A stretch of DNA of 64,000 bases from Carettochelys insculpta (Eukaryota; Chordata; Testudines; Carettochelyidae): NCBI RefSeq assembly GCF_033958435.1, contig NC_134142.1:100511001-100575000 (forward strand), given 5' to 3'. The notes under the pieces are model-generated. The model was not told where the DNA came from, made no database searches, and saw nothing but the letters and a program-made list of their open reading frames with translations. Of the stretch, positions 1 through 55,899 are shown piece after piece. The position numbers were made by a program, and so were the translations under genes. Within the stretch, counting starts at the first letter, position 1. Every line of letters begins with the position of its first letter.

Positions 1-3000
1 CTAGAATAATGGAGGCACATCTACACCAGCCTGCATCGCTCAGGAGTTGGATAGCTTCATTTTGCATTAATAGGAGCTCCAGAAGTAGTCAAAGGTAAAA
101 CACACTAAAGCTCACCAGAAGGGAAAGGAATGGTCGCAAGAACGTCAGTAGATGCGGCCAACCTAGAAATTCATGAGCAGTGACTGAATTGGCTCTTGGT
201 TATTCCAAAACTGTAGTGGAGTATTTACCTATACCGAGAGGGAGCTGGACTGTGAGATACACAGACAGTAACTTATTAACATCCTATCACTGCCCAGCAA
301 CCGAGCTGATAATACTCATTTACTTTTAGCCATTAACTGGTGTTCAACCATAAGATGATCAGCATTTCCTGTGCTACAAAAAGACATTAAGTCAAGGCCA
401 AGATGGTTTTTGTCTATAATTGCAAAGTAGGGAATTACTATTTTAAAGCTTTGAAATGAACACTGAGATTACCTGGAGCTTCCAATAAATGACCCCACAA
501 AAGTGTGGTATTATTGATCCATGTTAGTCAAAAGGTTAAAGATATTCAATGACACAGCATCACTAGATACCTGGCTTGTTTTTAATACTGTCACAACATT
601 GGTGAAGTAATATGCATTTCCTTCTGTAGTGCTGCTTCCACCACTAATTTGTTGTGTGCCAATAGGAAACTATCGCTTTTACAACATTACACCAGCAACA
701 GGGTGTAAACAGCCTTCCCCGCATGTCCAAGGGTGAATGCAATTCTCAGTGATGGAACCAGCCAAAAGTTAGTTAATATAACTCTTACTTTGTTAAGGAA
801 TGCAAAACTAATGCCTAAACATTTAGTATAGGAACTAGAGTAAGTGAAGCCACGTGTACAGGTCTTCTTAAAGACCGCACTACTTTTTATAAAAGTTATA
901 AAACAGATTTCAGCAGCTGTCTAAGTTTCAATGCTATGGATTAAGTTTTTATGAAATTACTTCTAAAAATGCCTGACACCTGCAGTGACAGATGAGAGGG
1001 ACAGAAGAAGAGACAATCTCTCTTTACTGGACCAACTTCTGCTGGTGATAGGGACCAAATGAAGTTTGTCCAATGAAAAGGTATTGCTTCACCTACTTTG
1101 TCTCTCCAATACCCTGAGGCCAACATGGCTACACCACCACTCCATACATTTCATCTACAATGTTTACCAATCCAGTCTAAATGATAAGACTGGACAATAA
1201 ATATCGCCTACCTGCAATACACTCAGATCTCAGTAACACCACTGTCCTTTCTCTGACCTTTCCACTGTGGCTCTGTTGGCTTTATCTGAGCCCTATGTAC
1301 TCCCCAATGTAATATAACAACCTGGTAAGTTACTGGAAACTGTCCTTGGTACTGAATCAAGTCATTTATTACCAATATCAGAACTCTTTGCTCTATGTGC
1401 TGTGCTCATCTGCAGCGTAATTTAGAATGCAATTTCACAGACTACTGCCTTACCTGTAGGGGTGCCATCTGGAAAGAGAATTATACCTGACATTTTCTCC
1501 CAGGATGCTCTGGGGCATTCTTGCCTCTAAATTCATTACGTTCAAATTTTTTTTAAATGAACTTGCATTTGCACCTTCAAAAATAATTACTACAAAGGGA
1601 TCTGTACTGCTCAAATCTGTGAACAGAATATTAATGAGTCAGTCTTGCTACTGGCTGAACTAAGAGACATAGAAGATGGCATATTCTCCATAAACAACTA
1701 AACACTGAACATTTCAAATCCTGTACTGTGGAATGAAGCATTTCCCTCTTACAAAGCTTACTGTTCTTCCACTAACAATCAATAGTTAAAATAAATTACC
1801 AAGGTTCTTTTCCTTTCTTTATGGTTTACAATCATAAATGATGAGACCGCTCTCCAGCTGCCAAAAGGTAATAAAAATAAACATTAAATTTGAGGACAGT
1901 TAAATCAGCAGACTGCCCTGAGTGATGAACAAAAATGTTGCTAAAAATTGGGCACATTCCTTTAGAGTGAAGTTGAAAAGGTCAGTTCTATGCAAAAAAA
2001 CCCTGTTACAGAAATTGTCTATATATATATTGATTAAGACACTATTAGTTATGGACATAACAATGGATTTGTCAAAACTGAAACACAGTATCGTGGACAG
2101 ATTTATTTCAACAGTCTCACAAAACTCTTGACAGTTGACTAGTGTACTGTGTATTAGTGTTTCCCTTTATTTGTCCATGAAATGCGATATCCTCTACAAT
2201 GTTATAGTCACTGAAACATACAGGAGTTTTCCTTAAACTATTCAGTTCTGAAGACTTGGACTAAAGTATAGAAAATACCACGTATGTACCTTCATAACAC
2301 CACCTATCTACAGAGCAATACTATGCTAGCAGTTACATAAACAGGACAGTCTCTCAACTAACTAGTTAGAAAAAAAGAATTGTTCTTTATTTTAAAATTC
2401 CACAGGGAGTAAATAAATGCAAAATAAAGCCATGGCACATTTAAATAAGAATAAGCTATAAAACAACTTCATCACATGCTTAGCAGCATCCCCCATTGGC
2501 CTTATCTTTATTAAGGTGGGCTTCACACTACTTTCAATCAATCAATTATATCAAATAAGTTAATTTTTAAAACAATTAATCAGGGTAACAATATTTACTT
2601 CACAAGCAACTCAAAACCAATGATTTTATTAGTATACCTTGTTGCAGCCTTCAGAAACTGTAATGTTGAATATATAGAAAGCAAGCCAAACAAAGTATAA
2701 AAGCATAAATCTAATATGTACTAATGGATATGTGCAGAAATCATATTTTCACACAGCTTCAAAGGAATCAATGTGTTCAGCATTTAAATAACTTCTCTTC
2801 ACAATGTAATACGCTGAAAAGAATTCAAGTCTAGAGCAAAATATAGTTTATAATTTCTCAAAGGGAATATTTAAAGCTTGTGTTATTTCCAGCAAAATTA
2901 TAAGCTCTTACTTCCAAAAGTTAATAAAGTCATCATAAAAATACATGAGTACAATATATGAAAACACCACATATTTAATCTAATAATTTTTAAATTGTGT

Positions 3001-5571
3001 ACAACTGTAAAAACTGTTTTTTCTCACCTTCCACAACTAATAAAGAGTAATTGTTAGTTTAAGTCTCATTCCAGTCACCCCATCTCAAAATTATGAACTT
3101 CAGAATTGACTACAGTACATAGATACCAATTAATGTAAGGCAGTATGCTAAGATTTTCCTTCAAACATCAGCTACTCTAGCAAATGAAAGATTGAGACAA
3201 ATTTTGGGGTCTATACCTGGATCTGTTGAGGATCCATTGTTCTATATTGGAAAAGTCACAATTCCTCCACACCTCCATCTACCTCACATATAAATTGGGT
3301 GTAAAAATCTCAGAAGTATTGGAGTCTTCACTTAACTGTTAATTATTTTTTTCCAGAGAAAGAACTGCAAGTGTTTTTCAACTGATAATAAAATCCCAGG
3401 CTGCTTTTCAGATCCTAAAACAATTTAAAATTCATTTCAGGCTCAAAGGAGGAAGGGAAATCATTAAAAAATAAAAGCCACCGTAACCAAGATAAAGAGG
3501 TTTACATGTGAGAAACATTTTGGGAAAGGAATACTCTGCCATTAGCACAACATGGTATTTTCTTTGGATTACCTGCACTATATTTGCAAACATACCAAAA
3601 AGTAGTTCACGTATGCAATAGAATACACTCCAAGCTAATTTTGTGTGTAGGGAATGTTTGATTCAATTGAACTGTAGAACTGCTCTTGTTTCACAGTTAA
3701 ATACTGTATGTAGAGTTACTCTAAGTGCTGTAAAACATCACTGCTTCTTAAAAGCATTTATCTCCAGGGAAGAGGCATAAACAAGATTCTGCCTGTGAAC
3801 AAGCTTTTTCGTATACAATAAAGTGCTCAGAGGAAGACTCTAAACTTCCATATAAACTTGGTATAATAAACAACACTTGACACAACGATTTATATCTTAG
3901 CACTATTGTAAAAATATTAGTGTTACATACAAAAAAAGCACAAAGAAAATCCTATATTTTGCAGCCATTTGCAGACTGTCAGTGGGCAATATATACACAT
4001 AAGCATTATTTGTTTTATTTGCATCTTGATTACAGAATACAATGTCGGGGGGAATTAAATAGTTTAAGAGGGACATTTGAATAAAAAGATCTGATTGGTC
4101 TGCCTGTAGATAACTCATCATAAAGGGAAAAAAAACCCAAACTTTTTTTTTAAATTACTAGTATATTTAAGGACTGGATAATTTTGCATCCAGTAATAAT
4201 TACACAGTTCTGTAAATTAAGGTTTTCTGTAGTTCAGAGCACAAAGTAACGTGCACTGTGGCAAGTTCATCATTCGCTAAACAACGTAAGTACTATGTGC
4301 ATAGGATCAGTGCTCTGATCTGGGACAGAAAGTCTTATGTTCCTAAAGACACTCAAGGCCTGGAAGTCTTGCAATAATATTTGTTTATTTCGAATTGCCA
4401 ACAATTACTGATATTCTAAAGTAGCTTATTCTTATTGAACTACTTCGAAGTACTTAACATTGCCAACTCTGTGTTCCTGGAAACTGCAATTTAAATCATG
4501 GTCCTGCTTTAAGTGGAAAGGCAGATAAGCCCTTTAATTCCAGTAAGCATTCATCTGTCTGAGGACACTGCAACTAGTCAAGAGAAGATACATTTTTGCT
4601 GCAGAATTTTTTCCACACTAGGACTCCCCTAGGACTGCTGCAAAAGAAATGACCAAAAGAACAGTTTCCTCCAATCCTTTATCAATTTGGGTGGAACATG
4701 TTGATTTTTGTGGCAGAGTAGTTGTCTTGCCCAAAAGCCCAGACAATAAATTGCTGACTTGGTCAGGGAACTCCAATCTGTTTCTCCAATGAATGCATAT
4801 CTGGAGAGAAATCCTGACAGGGAGCTGCCTCTTGGTTAGCTCCAGTCTTTGGCATTATGCCTTTCAATATACATGATACAAATGGGAAGCTCTCAACTGG
4901 CCATGCTTCTTCATATCTTCAAAGTAATTTACAAGCTAGTTTTAATGGAGAACACAAACTAATGTCTTTGTTACATTTTGGACTTAAGGAGTAAGATGTA
5001 CATTTTAGTCCTTCAGCTTCACAAACAGTACATTCAGCCTCTGGAAAAGAGGAGGGCTGGCATGGCTATTTATCAACATCGCCCGCCTGCTAGCCAGCCA
5101 AGAAATACAACTAAAATTCATGCAAGAGACAAACTGCGAACTCATTCTACCTCTAAGCTTGATAAGGATGATAAGCAGAGCAGAAAGCATAAAACCTTTG
5201 TTTTCATGTCTTAAAACCCACAAAAATATTCTGTGCAATGCACCAGCAACTCTACCTTCCTCCATTGTTTTGTTAAGGGAAATTTAATCCAACTAATCTG
5301 TAACCATAACTGCTAAATGAGAGCAGTGATATCTTTGCCTGTGAATGCACTCAAAAATGAATCACTGACATATTAAAAACTAGCATGGTCTAAACGCCAA
5401 CCATCTGTTTTCTTCATATCTTCGTTAGTCTCAATTTTTCATGTTTATAGCTACCTATGATTTCCATTCCCACTACAATAGTTCCACTGGAGTAAGGAAC
5501 TTGAACAGCTGAGTGAAAAAAAAAAATGTTACAGGAGGCAGCCAGCTTGGAGACTATATAGCATGGCACTA

Positions 5572-5897
5572 CAGGTTGAACCTCTCTAATCATGGACTCT
5601 CTTGTCCAGCAAACTCCAGAATCTTGCATGATTTTAGTTAGCTGGACAACCACTTATGATGGGTGTGGCCAAGTTTTCTATGGCCCCATGAAGTTTGCTT
5701 ACAGCCACCAGTCCTGGCTCTCAATGTTCTGTGATGTTAGTTAGCTGTAATTTACCCCTAAATGTCTTCTAAGAGACCAGTAAGCAGTAGAACTATTGGT
5801 AACGTGCTAGAAAATACTGACCTCCCACCCTCCAGTAAATTCTCTCGTCCAGCACTAGTCAGGTCCCAAGGGTGCCAGATGAGAGGGATTCAACCTG
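5572..5897. mobile_element. Tigger/pogo-like MITE with TA target duplication
   Basis: The 326-bp element begins CAGGTTGAACCTCTCTAATC and ends with its near inverse (GGGATTCAACCTG), flanked by TA on both sides. Related copies are at 18,656-18,978, 36,003-36,754 (interrupted) and 39,308-39,592. Terminal sequence and TA duplication point to a non-autonomous Tc1/mariner-pogo relative. No coding capacity. Confidence 0.75.
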
Positions 5898-6226
5898 TAC
5901 TACATAAATCTGCAGTTTCTTAACAAAAATGAAAATTCTTAGATAGAGAATGTTACTAAGTCACAGTAAAATATGAAAGATGTTGCAGAGTGCAACACAT
6001 CACTATGCAGGATCAACCAGCAATGCTGTATATATAATTACCAGTACACCTAAAAAAAAGTGCTCAGCCCCTCCCCTAATTTTTAAAGAAAATCCACGAT
6101 ACAGCACCTACCACCTAGTCAGGCTAGTTCACCCTTGCAGTCCCTCAAAAAGACCATCACTTACCTATCACGTAGGGCTGAAGTGTGAATATATGGAGCA
6201 ATAATCTATATGATAAATTCAGTTTG

Positions 6227-6230
<4 letters not shown>

Positions 6231-6254
<24 letters not shown>
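6231..6254. repeat. (CT)n microsatellite
   Basis: An uninterrupted run of CT dinucleotides, about 12 units. Confidence 0.9.
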
Positions 6255-6257
<3 letters not shown>

Positions 6258-7328
6258 CAGCTCACTTGCACCACTGAACGCAAAACCATCTCCACAGCGG
6301 TTCCCTTATAGCTTTGTACTCTCTGAATCTCCTAGATCTACTTCTATTTCCAAACCTCTAAACCATTTTAAGCAGTCATGTTTTAAAACATATGGGGAGG
6401 CTATACCTTTCTCATCTGCCCCTGATAAATTCACATCCCCATGCAAAAATACATTAGAAAAATTTGAGAATAGACAATAATTTCAGATATCATAATTGGA
6501 ATGTATGATCCAGTATTTTATGACCCACAAGACTTAGAAAACAGGAAATATGAAGAGTTCCAGCTTCTCATTAGAATACATATAATTTGCTGCTAATTCT
6601 AGAAGGTTAAAGCCCACCTCCACCCCAAAAACAGAAGTCAATTTTCAAGAGATTTCCCCATTTTATTAGCTGCAATTTCATCTCCCTCAGATACCTGGAC
6701 AGATTGACGTATTTAACCTTACCAAGGAGAAATATGATGAAATATCTACAAATACATATTTTTGAACTGTAAAATAACATTTTGTAAACCAAGGGACATA
6801 TGCTTGCGGCTTAAAATCTTGCAATGAAACACTAAAAGCTTTAAAACAAATTTTAGTTTGTGTACACCAAATCTCTTGCAAAAACACTCAGAAGCATAAG
6901 TAGGAATTCATTTTATACTGTTCTTCATCCACACCGTCCCCCCACTACCACTCTCTGCTAATCTTTTGGAATAAATTAGACTAAGCTTTATGAAACGAAG
7001 TCTGAGTTCCTAATGCCTGTATAGTGCATTATAGAACAGTGCCATAATCCTAACAGAGGCCTTGGGAGCCACTACAGTATAAATGACATTTTAAAATTTG
7101 TACAGATATTTTTCAACTCTGAACTACTTATGATATGGAGAGACAATGCAGTTAGAGTCAGGAGTACATTTCCAAATGAAATAAGAAAGTAGCTAGTTTT
7201 TATTAAGTGCTGCCTATATGAGAAGACAGGTGTGATACCTGTCCCAAAGAGACTAGAATGAAAAGCAGAGAAGTATATGGAAAGACCCAGACAACAAATG
7301 CACTGCAACCCTACAGATACCTGCCGCC

Positions 7329-7460
7329 ATGGACCACAGATGGATGCAGATCCAAATTTTCCTATCTAGAGCCCTGCAAAATTTGCAGATATCTGTTTTA
7401 GAGCCACAGACCAAGTTTGCGGATCATGGATCGGATGTAGATACAAATGTTGTAATTCAA
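7329..7460. repeat. Degenerate interspersed repeat with GCGGAT-type motifs
   Basis: The segment contains AGAGCCCTGCAAAATTTGCAG and several GCAGATAT / GCGGATCATGGATCGGATG motifs. These resemble reptile hAT-type MITEs rich in GCGGAT. Ends and target duplication could not be fixed. Confidence 0.4.
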
Positions 7461-7968
7461 CAATTAAAATTTATGCCATGGGAGGCAGTGGGTTGGCGGG
7501 GGGCGGGGGGGGAGCATTATTTTGATTTGTTAAATACATACTATTATAGGTTTATATGTCTGCAGATGCTGAAAAAGACTTGCCATAGCAAGATGATTTT
7601 TAAGGATGCATGGCAAAATTCAGTATTGTTTAATGGGCTTCTTACATGAAGCCATGTTTTACAACCCTGTCAGTGAGTTTTTGAAGCATCATGCCACACA
7701 GTCACAATCAACTGCACAAGCCTCAAACTGAAAAATATTCAGTGTAGATGGTGGCCGTATCAGACACCATACATTACAAAAAGGCAATAAAACCGCGCTT
7801 TAAAAATTCTGAATTGAAAAAACCCTGAATAAGGTGATAAGGACTGACAGGTATTTCTGGTGCCAGGTAGTGAGGGCCATGTTCTCCACGTTCCCTGGTG
7901 ACAAAAGGTCATCTTCAGGCAAGGCCAATTTCAAAATATAATGATTTATTTCAAAATCATTTAGATTA

Positions 7969-49379
<41,411 letters not shown>

Positions 49380-49860
49380 AAGGCAGAGGCGTGAGCAGGC
49401 TGCCCCTTAAGGGCCGGGGACCGTGACGGGACTGCCCGAGTACCCACCTGAGGGGGTTGCTCTGGAACTCATTACGTCCACGGAGGGCGCCACACACCGA
49501 TGACTACCCACGTGCGCGCGAGAACACCAACGCCCGCCACTTCCGGGTTGACGCAACAGATATCGCCCAGTAGGGTTCGGTGAGAAGAGGGAGGGTCGGG
49601 GCCGAGCTAACGACGCCAGAAGAGCCAAGAGAGGCTCTTCTTCCAAGACCTTCGGGCCGGGGCCACTGCTCGGTGCAGCGCTCTCTACTGGCCGGCGGCG
49701 GACTGCGTGCGATCTGGGAGGGGAGGGTGGGATTAGCAGAGGTGTCGGCTGTCTGGACCAGCTATGGGGAGCGGGTAGGGTTGGGCCGTGGGAAGCAGTC
49801 CGAGCATGGGCGGTGGGTATAGCTGCCGCTTGGGGAGGTGAGCTTCCTAGCCCATTTATT

Positions 49861-52800
49861 TTGTTTATGGCCCTGCTCATACTCCTGCTCTGCTCCCATG
49901 GCTCTCTCTCATCCCTCCCTCTGCCTGCTCCCCCACTTCCAGCCACATTCTGAGCCCAAATGATAGTTGAAAAAGCTACTCTTCTGCATTTTCTCCACTG
50001 CATGGCAAAGACTGAACATGCAGGCCAGTCGGCACCTAATTAAAAGCATTAAACTTGGGAGTAAAAAGTACCAGTTATGCGTTTTCTGATATACCCTGAG
50101 ATGTAGATTCCAAAACTTTAAGGTAAAAGGCTAATCAGCTGTCCTGCTGAATCCATCATTAAATATTATGGAATACATGAGACAGCATTTCTTCGTTTTC
50201 TTAAAAAGTACTTATAAGCTGATTTTTAAAAATTTTATTTTAAAAACACTCTTTGGCACAGGTGGGAACAGTACACCAAAAAGTACTTGAGTAAAAGTAT
50301 AGCTGCTTTCACTTCTGGATACTTGAGTATAATTTCGGTGTGCGTGTGCATGTGTGTACACTTCTTCTCAAATAGTTTTCCAGAGGGACACCAGTAACTT
50401 GTTCTTAAGCACATTCCTCCCACCCCCAAAGCAGTTGCCCTTTTACTCAAGTAACTTTTGTGTACTTTTTCAACCTCTGCTGTTCAGCTTTCCTAATGTA
50501 AGCATTCCAGATTACTAGATGGTTAACTCACTGAAACAAGGACATGTTTTTAAGTTAACCAGGGTTTGTCTACACTTCTGAGCAGAGGCCACTGACAACT
50601 GGGTTGGAAGGGGGCACCAGGGCAACTCCCTTCCCACCCAGACCTTGCCCCTCCCTGCCATTGCCCTGCTCCAACCCTCCCTAGTCTGCTTCTTTGCCCT
50701 GGGCCTCATGCTTGCCATAGGGGTCTGTGAATCTCCTGCAATTCCTGACAGCAGTGGGGCGTGGCTGAAGAACCCCAGGAGATGGATGATTCCTGGAGGA
50801 ACTGAGACTGTGTGTCTTCTTGTGACCCCTGCATTCAGTGAGAGGGAGAACGTGTCTGGCTGGGTTTCAACTCCCTATTTTCACCAACCTTTCAGCCACT
50901 CAAGCACTCGCCTCTGGGCTATGTCAGCCCTCTCTTCACCTTGCAGGTTAACAATAGGTGAACCCCAAGCTTGAGTCCAATAGAAACATCTCCCTATCCA
51001 GCCCCTGATACTAGCTACTCACATCAGTCCCAGATACTTTGGCCACATATAGATGTTCAGTGTATCCCAGTTTACTGGAACAAAACAAAGCAGCAGAAAT
51101 ACAGCACTTTAAAGACTAACAAAATGATTTATTCCATGGTGCTTGGGAGTTGCATACCTTAATCCTCACTCCACTGTGAGACACACAGCACTTGCATTTG
51201 TAATAAAGCAAAAGGAGGTTTATTTTAAAAGGGATAAAGATTTAACTAGAAGGAGAGAAGCAATGGAAACAAATTGTTCCTATACAGAACAAAGTCATAA
51301 ACCACAAACTGAATAAACAGGTTTCCACCATCCAGAGATCATTCTGTGGGTTAGCTTGGCTGGCTTCACAGGAACCAGGAATCAATTTTTCATGAGACTA
51401 TCCCTCCCCAGTGAAAGCATCCAGTGTGCCTTCTCCCACTCTTTTATGCTGAAACCATCAGAGGGATTATCTGTCTGTTGTAACGTTCCATTTTCACCTA
51501 TAAGTAGTTTTGATTGTTTGCAGTGTGTTCTGGTGGGTTTCCATTAAAAGTTTTAGGATGGAACAAGGCAAGACAACTTAGGCTCAATTACATCACTTGT
51601 TTTCTGGCATGGGGTTTCAACTTCCTCCTTTTCAAATGGGCCGTTACTGAGACATAATATTCCACTTTTATTTCAAGTTTATAAGCAATGCTTTCAGTAT
51701 AAACACATTATTCCTTAACTCTGACCACTACATACTTATTATAAAGATTATGAATCCTGACAAGTTTTTCATAGAAACCCACGTTACTCTTTTTGGATGA
51801 ATATTCTGCAAGACTTGTGGTATAGTGAGTTTGTCAGGTCTGAAAAGAGACATTCCTAAGAACAGGGGCAGAAACTATCAGTTGATGGTGTACGGGTTCA
51901 GCTGCTCCCAGAACAGCTAAAGTCACACACATCCTAAGATTAGGGTTGCCAACTTTCCTGGACTGGGCGCCTTTTGCAACAATGGCATCTGGTCAGAAAA
52001 GCTGGCAACCCTGTAGCCCCGCCCCCGCCTCAGCCTCAATTTCTGCTCCTGGAAACCAGAGGCCCCTCCCTGAAGCTCCCAGTTGTTGTTCCTGCCTCTC
52101 CCCATGAGGCACAGCTTGAAGCTCTGTGGCTTTGACAGCTGAAAAGCAGGAAGGGGGGCCTGGCTGCACCCTGGTACTGAGGCGAGGTGGCAAACATTTG
52201 CAGAAATCTGTGGGGGGAGCATTTGACCCCACACATGCCCCCCAGTCACCTTTGAACAGGGGAACCATTTGCAAAGGAGCCTCAATATCACAAGCTGCCC
52301 CACTAGGTTAAAAAACCCTTAGAGCTGCTCCCCAGGCCAGGTGAGGGAGGTGAAGAGCTCACAGAGCTGCAGAGATGCACAGAAGCACAGAAAAGAATTA
52401 GTGGGTATGTAGGACTCACTGGCAGCTAAGCTGCCTCCTTCCCCCAAGTCCCTTCTGCTGCTGGTAGCTCAGACTCTACTAATCAGCTCCTCCTTTCCCT
52501 CCCAGGGCCTTCCACCTGCTCTGAACAGCAAGCATGCAGGAGGCACAGAGAGAGAACAGGAAGGGCAGAGAGGGGAGTGGCAAGGCCAGGAAGAGGCAGG
52601 GCAGAGGCACCAGGGGCAGGGCCTAAGTCTGAACAGGGGTTGAGCACCCCCAGAACAACTGGCAGGTGGTGCCTGTGCTGAAGGGGCAAGAAGCAGATAT
52701 GGGTCTAGAAGGTAGTATAACTGATGGACGGGAGGCCGGCAGGCACAGAGCTAGAGGGCACATAGTTAAGGTTGCGGTTTCGGGAAAAAGCGAAGCTGCA

Positions 52801-54108
52801 CTACCATGAAAAATTTTATATAGCTCTTTATAATTTGACCTCAGCTGGGTCCTCCAGTGAGAGCTTCTGAAGCTGGAGCCAAAAATTCCCTTAGTTTATA
52901 CAGCTGGGATGGTTGGCAATACAGTGTTCATACTGAGACATACACACAGCAGGAGTTCAAAACTCAGAAGACAGCTAAAAACCCCACCTCATCTTCTGAA
53001 TTAAATCTCATTACTGAGGGAGGGGAAGTGATTTACTCGTGATTTTTGAGCTTTTAGAGTTAGCAATAATATTTGCTCTTACAACACAACATGCAATTCA
53101 TGCCATTACTTAATGTTTTCATCTCTGTTAACCAGGCCCAGAAAACTGATGATACCACCTTGTGGCGAATGAAAGGAAAAACAATTAAGAGCAAAACCTG
53201 CAATAAGAAAACTTCTCTAGGAAAAATAACATATACCCTAGCTCAGGACCTGATTCCATTTAAAATAAAAAATATCAAGAAAGGGAGCATGTATGGTACA
53301 TTTTCTATATTATAATATGCAGCACCTGCTATTTAGCAACCCTTTAAATATATTTTAATAAATATTTAAAAGCAGAAAACACATTTAAGCACAAGACTTT
53401 CATACTAATTGTTAAAGAGTACAAATTAATTCATAGTGATTTTATAATATGCAATCTTTATGTTATTAGGTATCAAAACATTACATTGCCTCTTTTTAAG
53501 ACCTGGAGTAATAAAAATATTAATTATGGAATCCAGTGTATTTGTTAGTCTGTAATATACAGCGATCACATCATTCTTTGCCTTTTTGTTGCTTAAGAGT
53601 TACATACCAACACTTTTTACAATACAGTTAGGCAAGCAGTATAAGGGCCGGATATTAATGTCTTGTTTGATATTTTCCATTTTATCTACTCCAAGATGGA
53701 CTGCTCTGCCTAGATATAATTTTTTCTTTATTGATTCTTCTCTCACTTCTTGATAACTCCTCTGACCTCCTTGACATCTTTAGTGCCCCTCTCACGACCA
53801 TACAAACTGTATTCAAACACTGATGCATGTTTACATGGTGCTTTGCAAACACCCATTGCCTCAGTTGACTGTGTATGTTGTGCATACATATGGACTGTAA
53901 CCTGTTTGGGACATGGATTGCATCTTACTGTATGTTTGAAGAGCACTGTGTGCATTTATGGCATCTAATACATAATGTATGGATGTCTGTGACAGAGAAA
54001 AGAGATAAAGGACCAGGTACTCAGCTGATGTAAATCAATATAAGCATAATTGACAGCAATTTAACGAACTAGTTTACACAAGCTGAGGATCTACAATTAT
54101 ATTTTGAA
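49861..54108. other. 5' flank of PRMT3, intergenic
   Basis: No exon recognised; in mammals HTATIP2 lies head to head with PRMT3, but none of its conserved segments was seen. Contents are a TG-rich run (about 50,336-50,360), a poly-C-rich repeat region and a short Penelope tail (about 51,080-51,135) inside an LTR-like stretch with polyadenylation-type motifs (about 50,740-51,600, class uncertain). A GC-rich repeat begins GGGTTGCCAACTTTCC at 51,943 and has its inverse GCTGGCAACCC near 52,010. The interval 52,770-54,108 is AT-rich without recognised content. Confidence 0.6.
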
Positions 54109-54113
54109 GTTAC

Positions 54114-55894
54114 TGTTAGCGCAAACCGGTGGTTTCTCCCCACCCAGTGGCCGAAATAATGTGCGGGTGAGCCAGGCGCTGGGACCCACGGTTCCCGGGG
54201 GCAGACCCAACTGCCCCTCCGAGCAGGAGAGAGTGCACCTGTCTACGGGAGCAATGCAAAACGCACATAAAGGTCCTTCCCCCCGACAGGCAGTGGTTGG
54301 AGCAGGTAGTGAGGCTCAGGCACAGATTAAAAAGGGTGCAACTAGTAAATCTTTTATTAACAAAAGCAGCAGCAAATAAAACTACAACAACAATAAAACT
54401 TATTAACTATTGATTATATTATACTTAACTTACAATCATCAACACACGCTCCATATGAATGACCTGTATATTTATATTTATTTCTCCGGAAAGGAAAAGG
54501 TTCGATTAGTGAATTGGGTTAAAGGAAAAGGGGGTAAAAGGGATCTGGGCCAGGGCGCTACTCCTGGCCCAAGTGGCTGGTGATAGTGGCTGCTGGGGAT
54601 ATGACCCGAGTCAGCCCCCTTCGAAACCCCAGCCTTTTCCCGGGGATCTTTTGACCCACACCAGGTTAAATACAAAAAAGAGGGGAGTAGAAGGATTAAA
54701 GGGAATGAGGTGGTTTTGTTATATCTTCGTCAATATTTGGCACCAAGTTAAGATTTCACTCTAACAACTATACTCAACTAATATTATTACTATTAAAACT
54801 ACTACTTATAACGAACTAACAATAAATATTTTAATCAAGTGTGCCCCTAATTTAGGAATGTATGGGCTTTTGGGCCCAGCTCAAAGGAGTCGGGCCCCCA
54901 GGCTCTGCCCTCCCCCTGCCGGAAGATGGCACAGTGATGGGTGTGACCCTTCGCCCCCCTTTTAGGGGTCCCGGTGCCCACAACAATAAAAGTGTCTCTA
55001 AAATGAGTGTAGAATGTCAAATACGGTGAAAAGAGACTCTGGGCTTAGCCACAGGTCTGGTAAATAAAGTTATGTGTCTCGTTATTTGGAGGATGTCCAA
55101 TCCGGTATGCTGTCCTGTCAGGTAAGTAGTCTTTGATGGTGAGCGACACAGGCGGTGATATGGCGGGAGCAGCAATGGCAGTGACGTAGCGTTGGCAGGC
55201 TCCTGGTTTCCCTGCCGGGTACGCAGTACCCGCGGCCGGAGCCACGGGCCAGTTCGCCACCCAACAGGTAGGCCAAGGAGCCCACTTGCCGCTCCCTTGC
55301 CGCTTGTGAGTGCTGAGGCACTGACGCTGGGGAGCACCGCTTCTGGGCCGCTGGGCTGCACAGGTAGATTAGATGCTGCAGTGATTTCAGTCAATGAATT
55401 TCAAGCTCAGTGATTAGTGACTCAGCTCTTCGCTCCTAGGAGCCTGACCTCAGGGTCCAGCGGATGCAGCCGGAGCTGCCACGCTCCCCTGTACTGGGTC
55501 ACAGAATCCTTGCCTGTGTCCCCAAGAGCCGCTGAATGAGCTGCGGCTCCCAGATTTATAGCGCGAACTCATGAATATTAATAACATGATTACCATACTG
55601 AGAATTCTGTGCAGGTGCTCTCAAACAGGTCCTCTTCTTGGCCGAAGGTGCTAGAAACTCTTCACCTGGGCCAATCAGAGGACTCCATTTTAAACCTGCT
55701 ATCATGAATAATTCATGAAGTTCAGGGTACCGGGGAAACCACTGACTCAGAGTGACCGTTGGCGGGGGGCTGCTAAATGGCAGCCTATGAGACTTTAGAT
55801 TTTCCATGTACCTGCATTGATTTTTACACTGTCAGAGGCTTGTTTCCCCTGACACATGGGGACGATAATGCCCTAGGGATAAAAATCCCTGACA
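54114..55894 (-). mobile_element. Solo LTR, 1,781 bp, with 5-bp target duplication
   Basis: It starts TGTTAGCG and ends CCCTGACA, so the ends are TG...CA with the short inverted repeat TGTYAG. GTTAC is duplicated at 54,109-54,113 and 55,895-55,899. On the minus strand there is a TATAAA box at about 55,556-55,561 and an AATAAA at about 54,348-54,353, indicating minus-strand orientation. No gag, pol or env was found inside or next to it. It is an LTR left by recombination of an endogenous retrovirus-like or other LTR element; the class is not determined, and it is unusually long. Confidence 0.8.
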
Positions 55895-55899
55895 GTTAC

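Noticed and set aside
49407..50003. A 198-codon minus-strand frame upstream of the PRMT3 ATG
   Set aside because: CpG-island composition gives long stop-free stretches; it is low-complexity and not in frame with PRMT3 exon 1.
54104..55413. Frames of 65-125 codons inside the solo LTR
   Set aside because: They lie between TG...CA ends with LTR regulatory signals and share no gag, pol or env motif.
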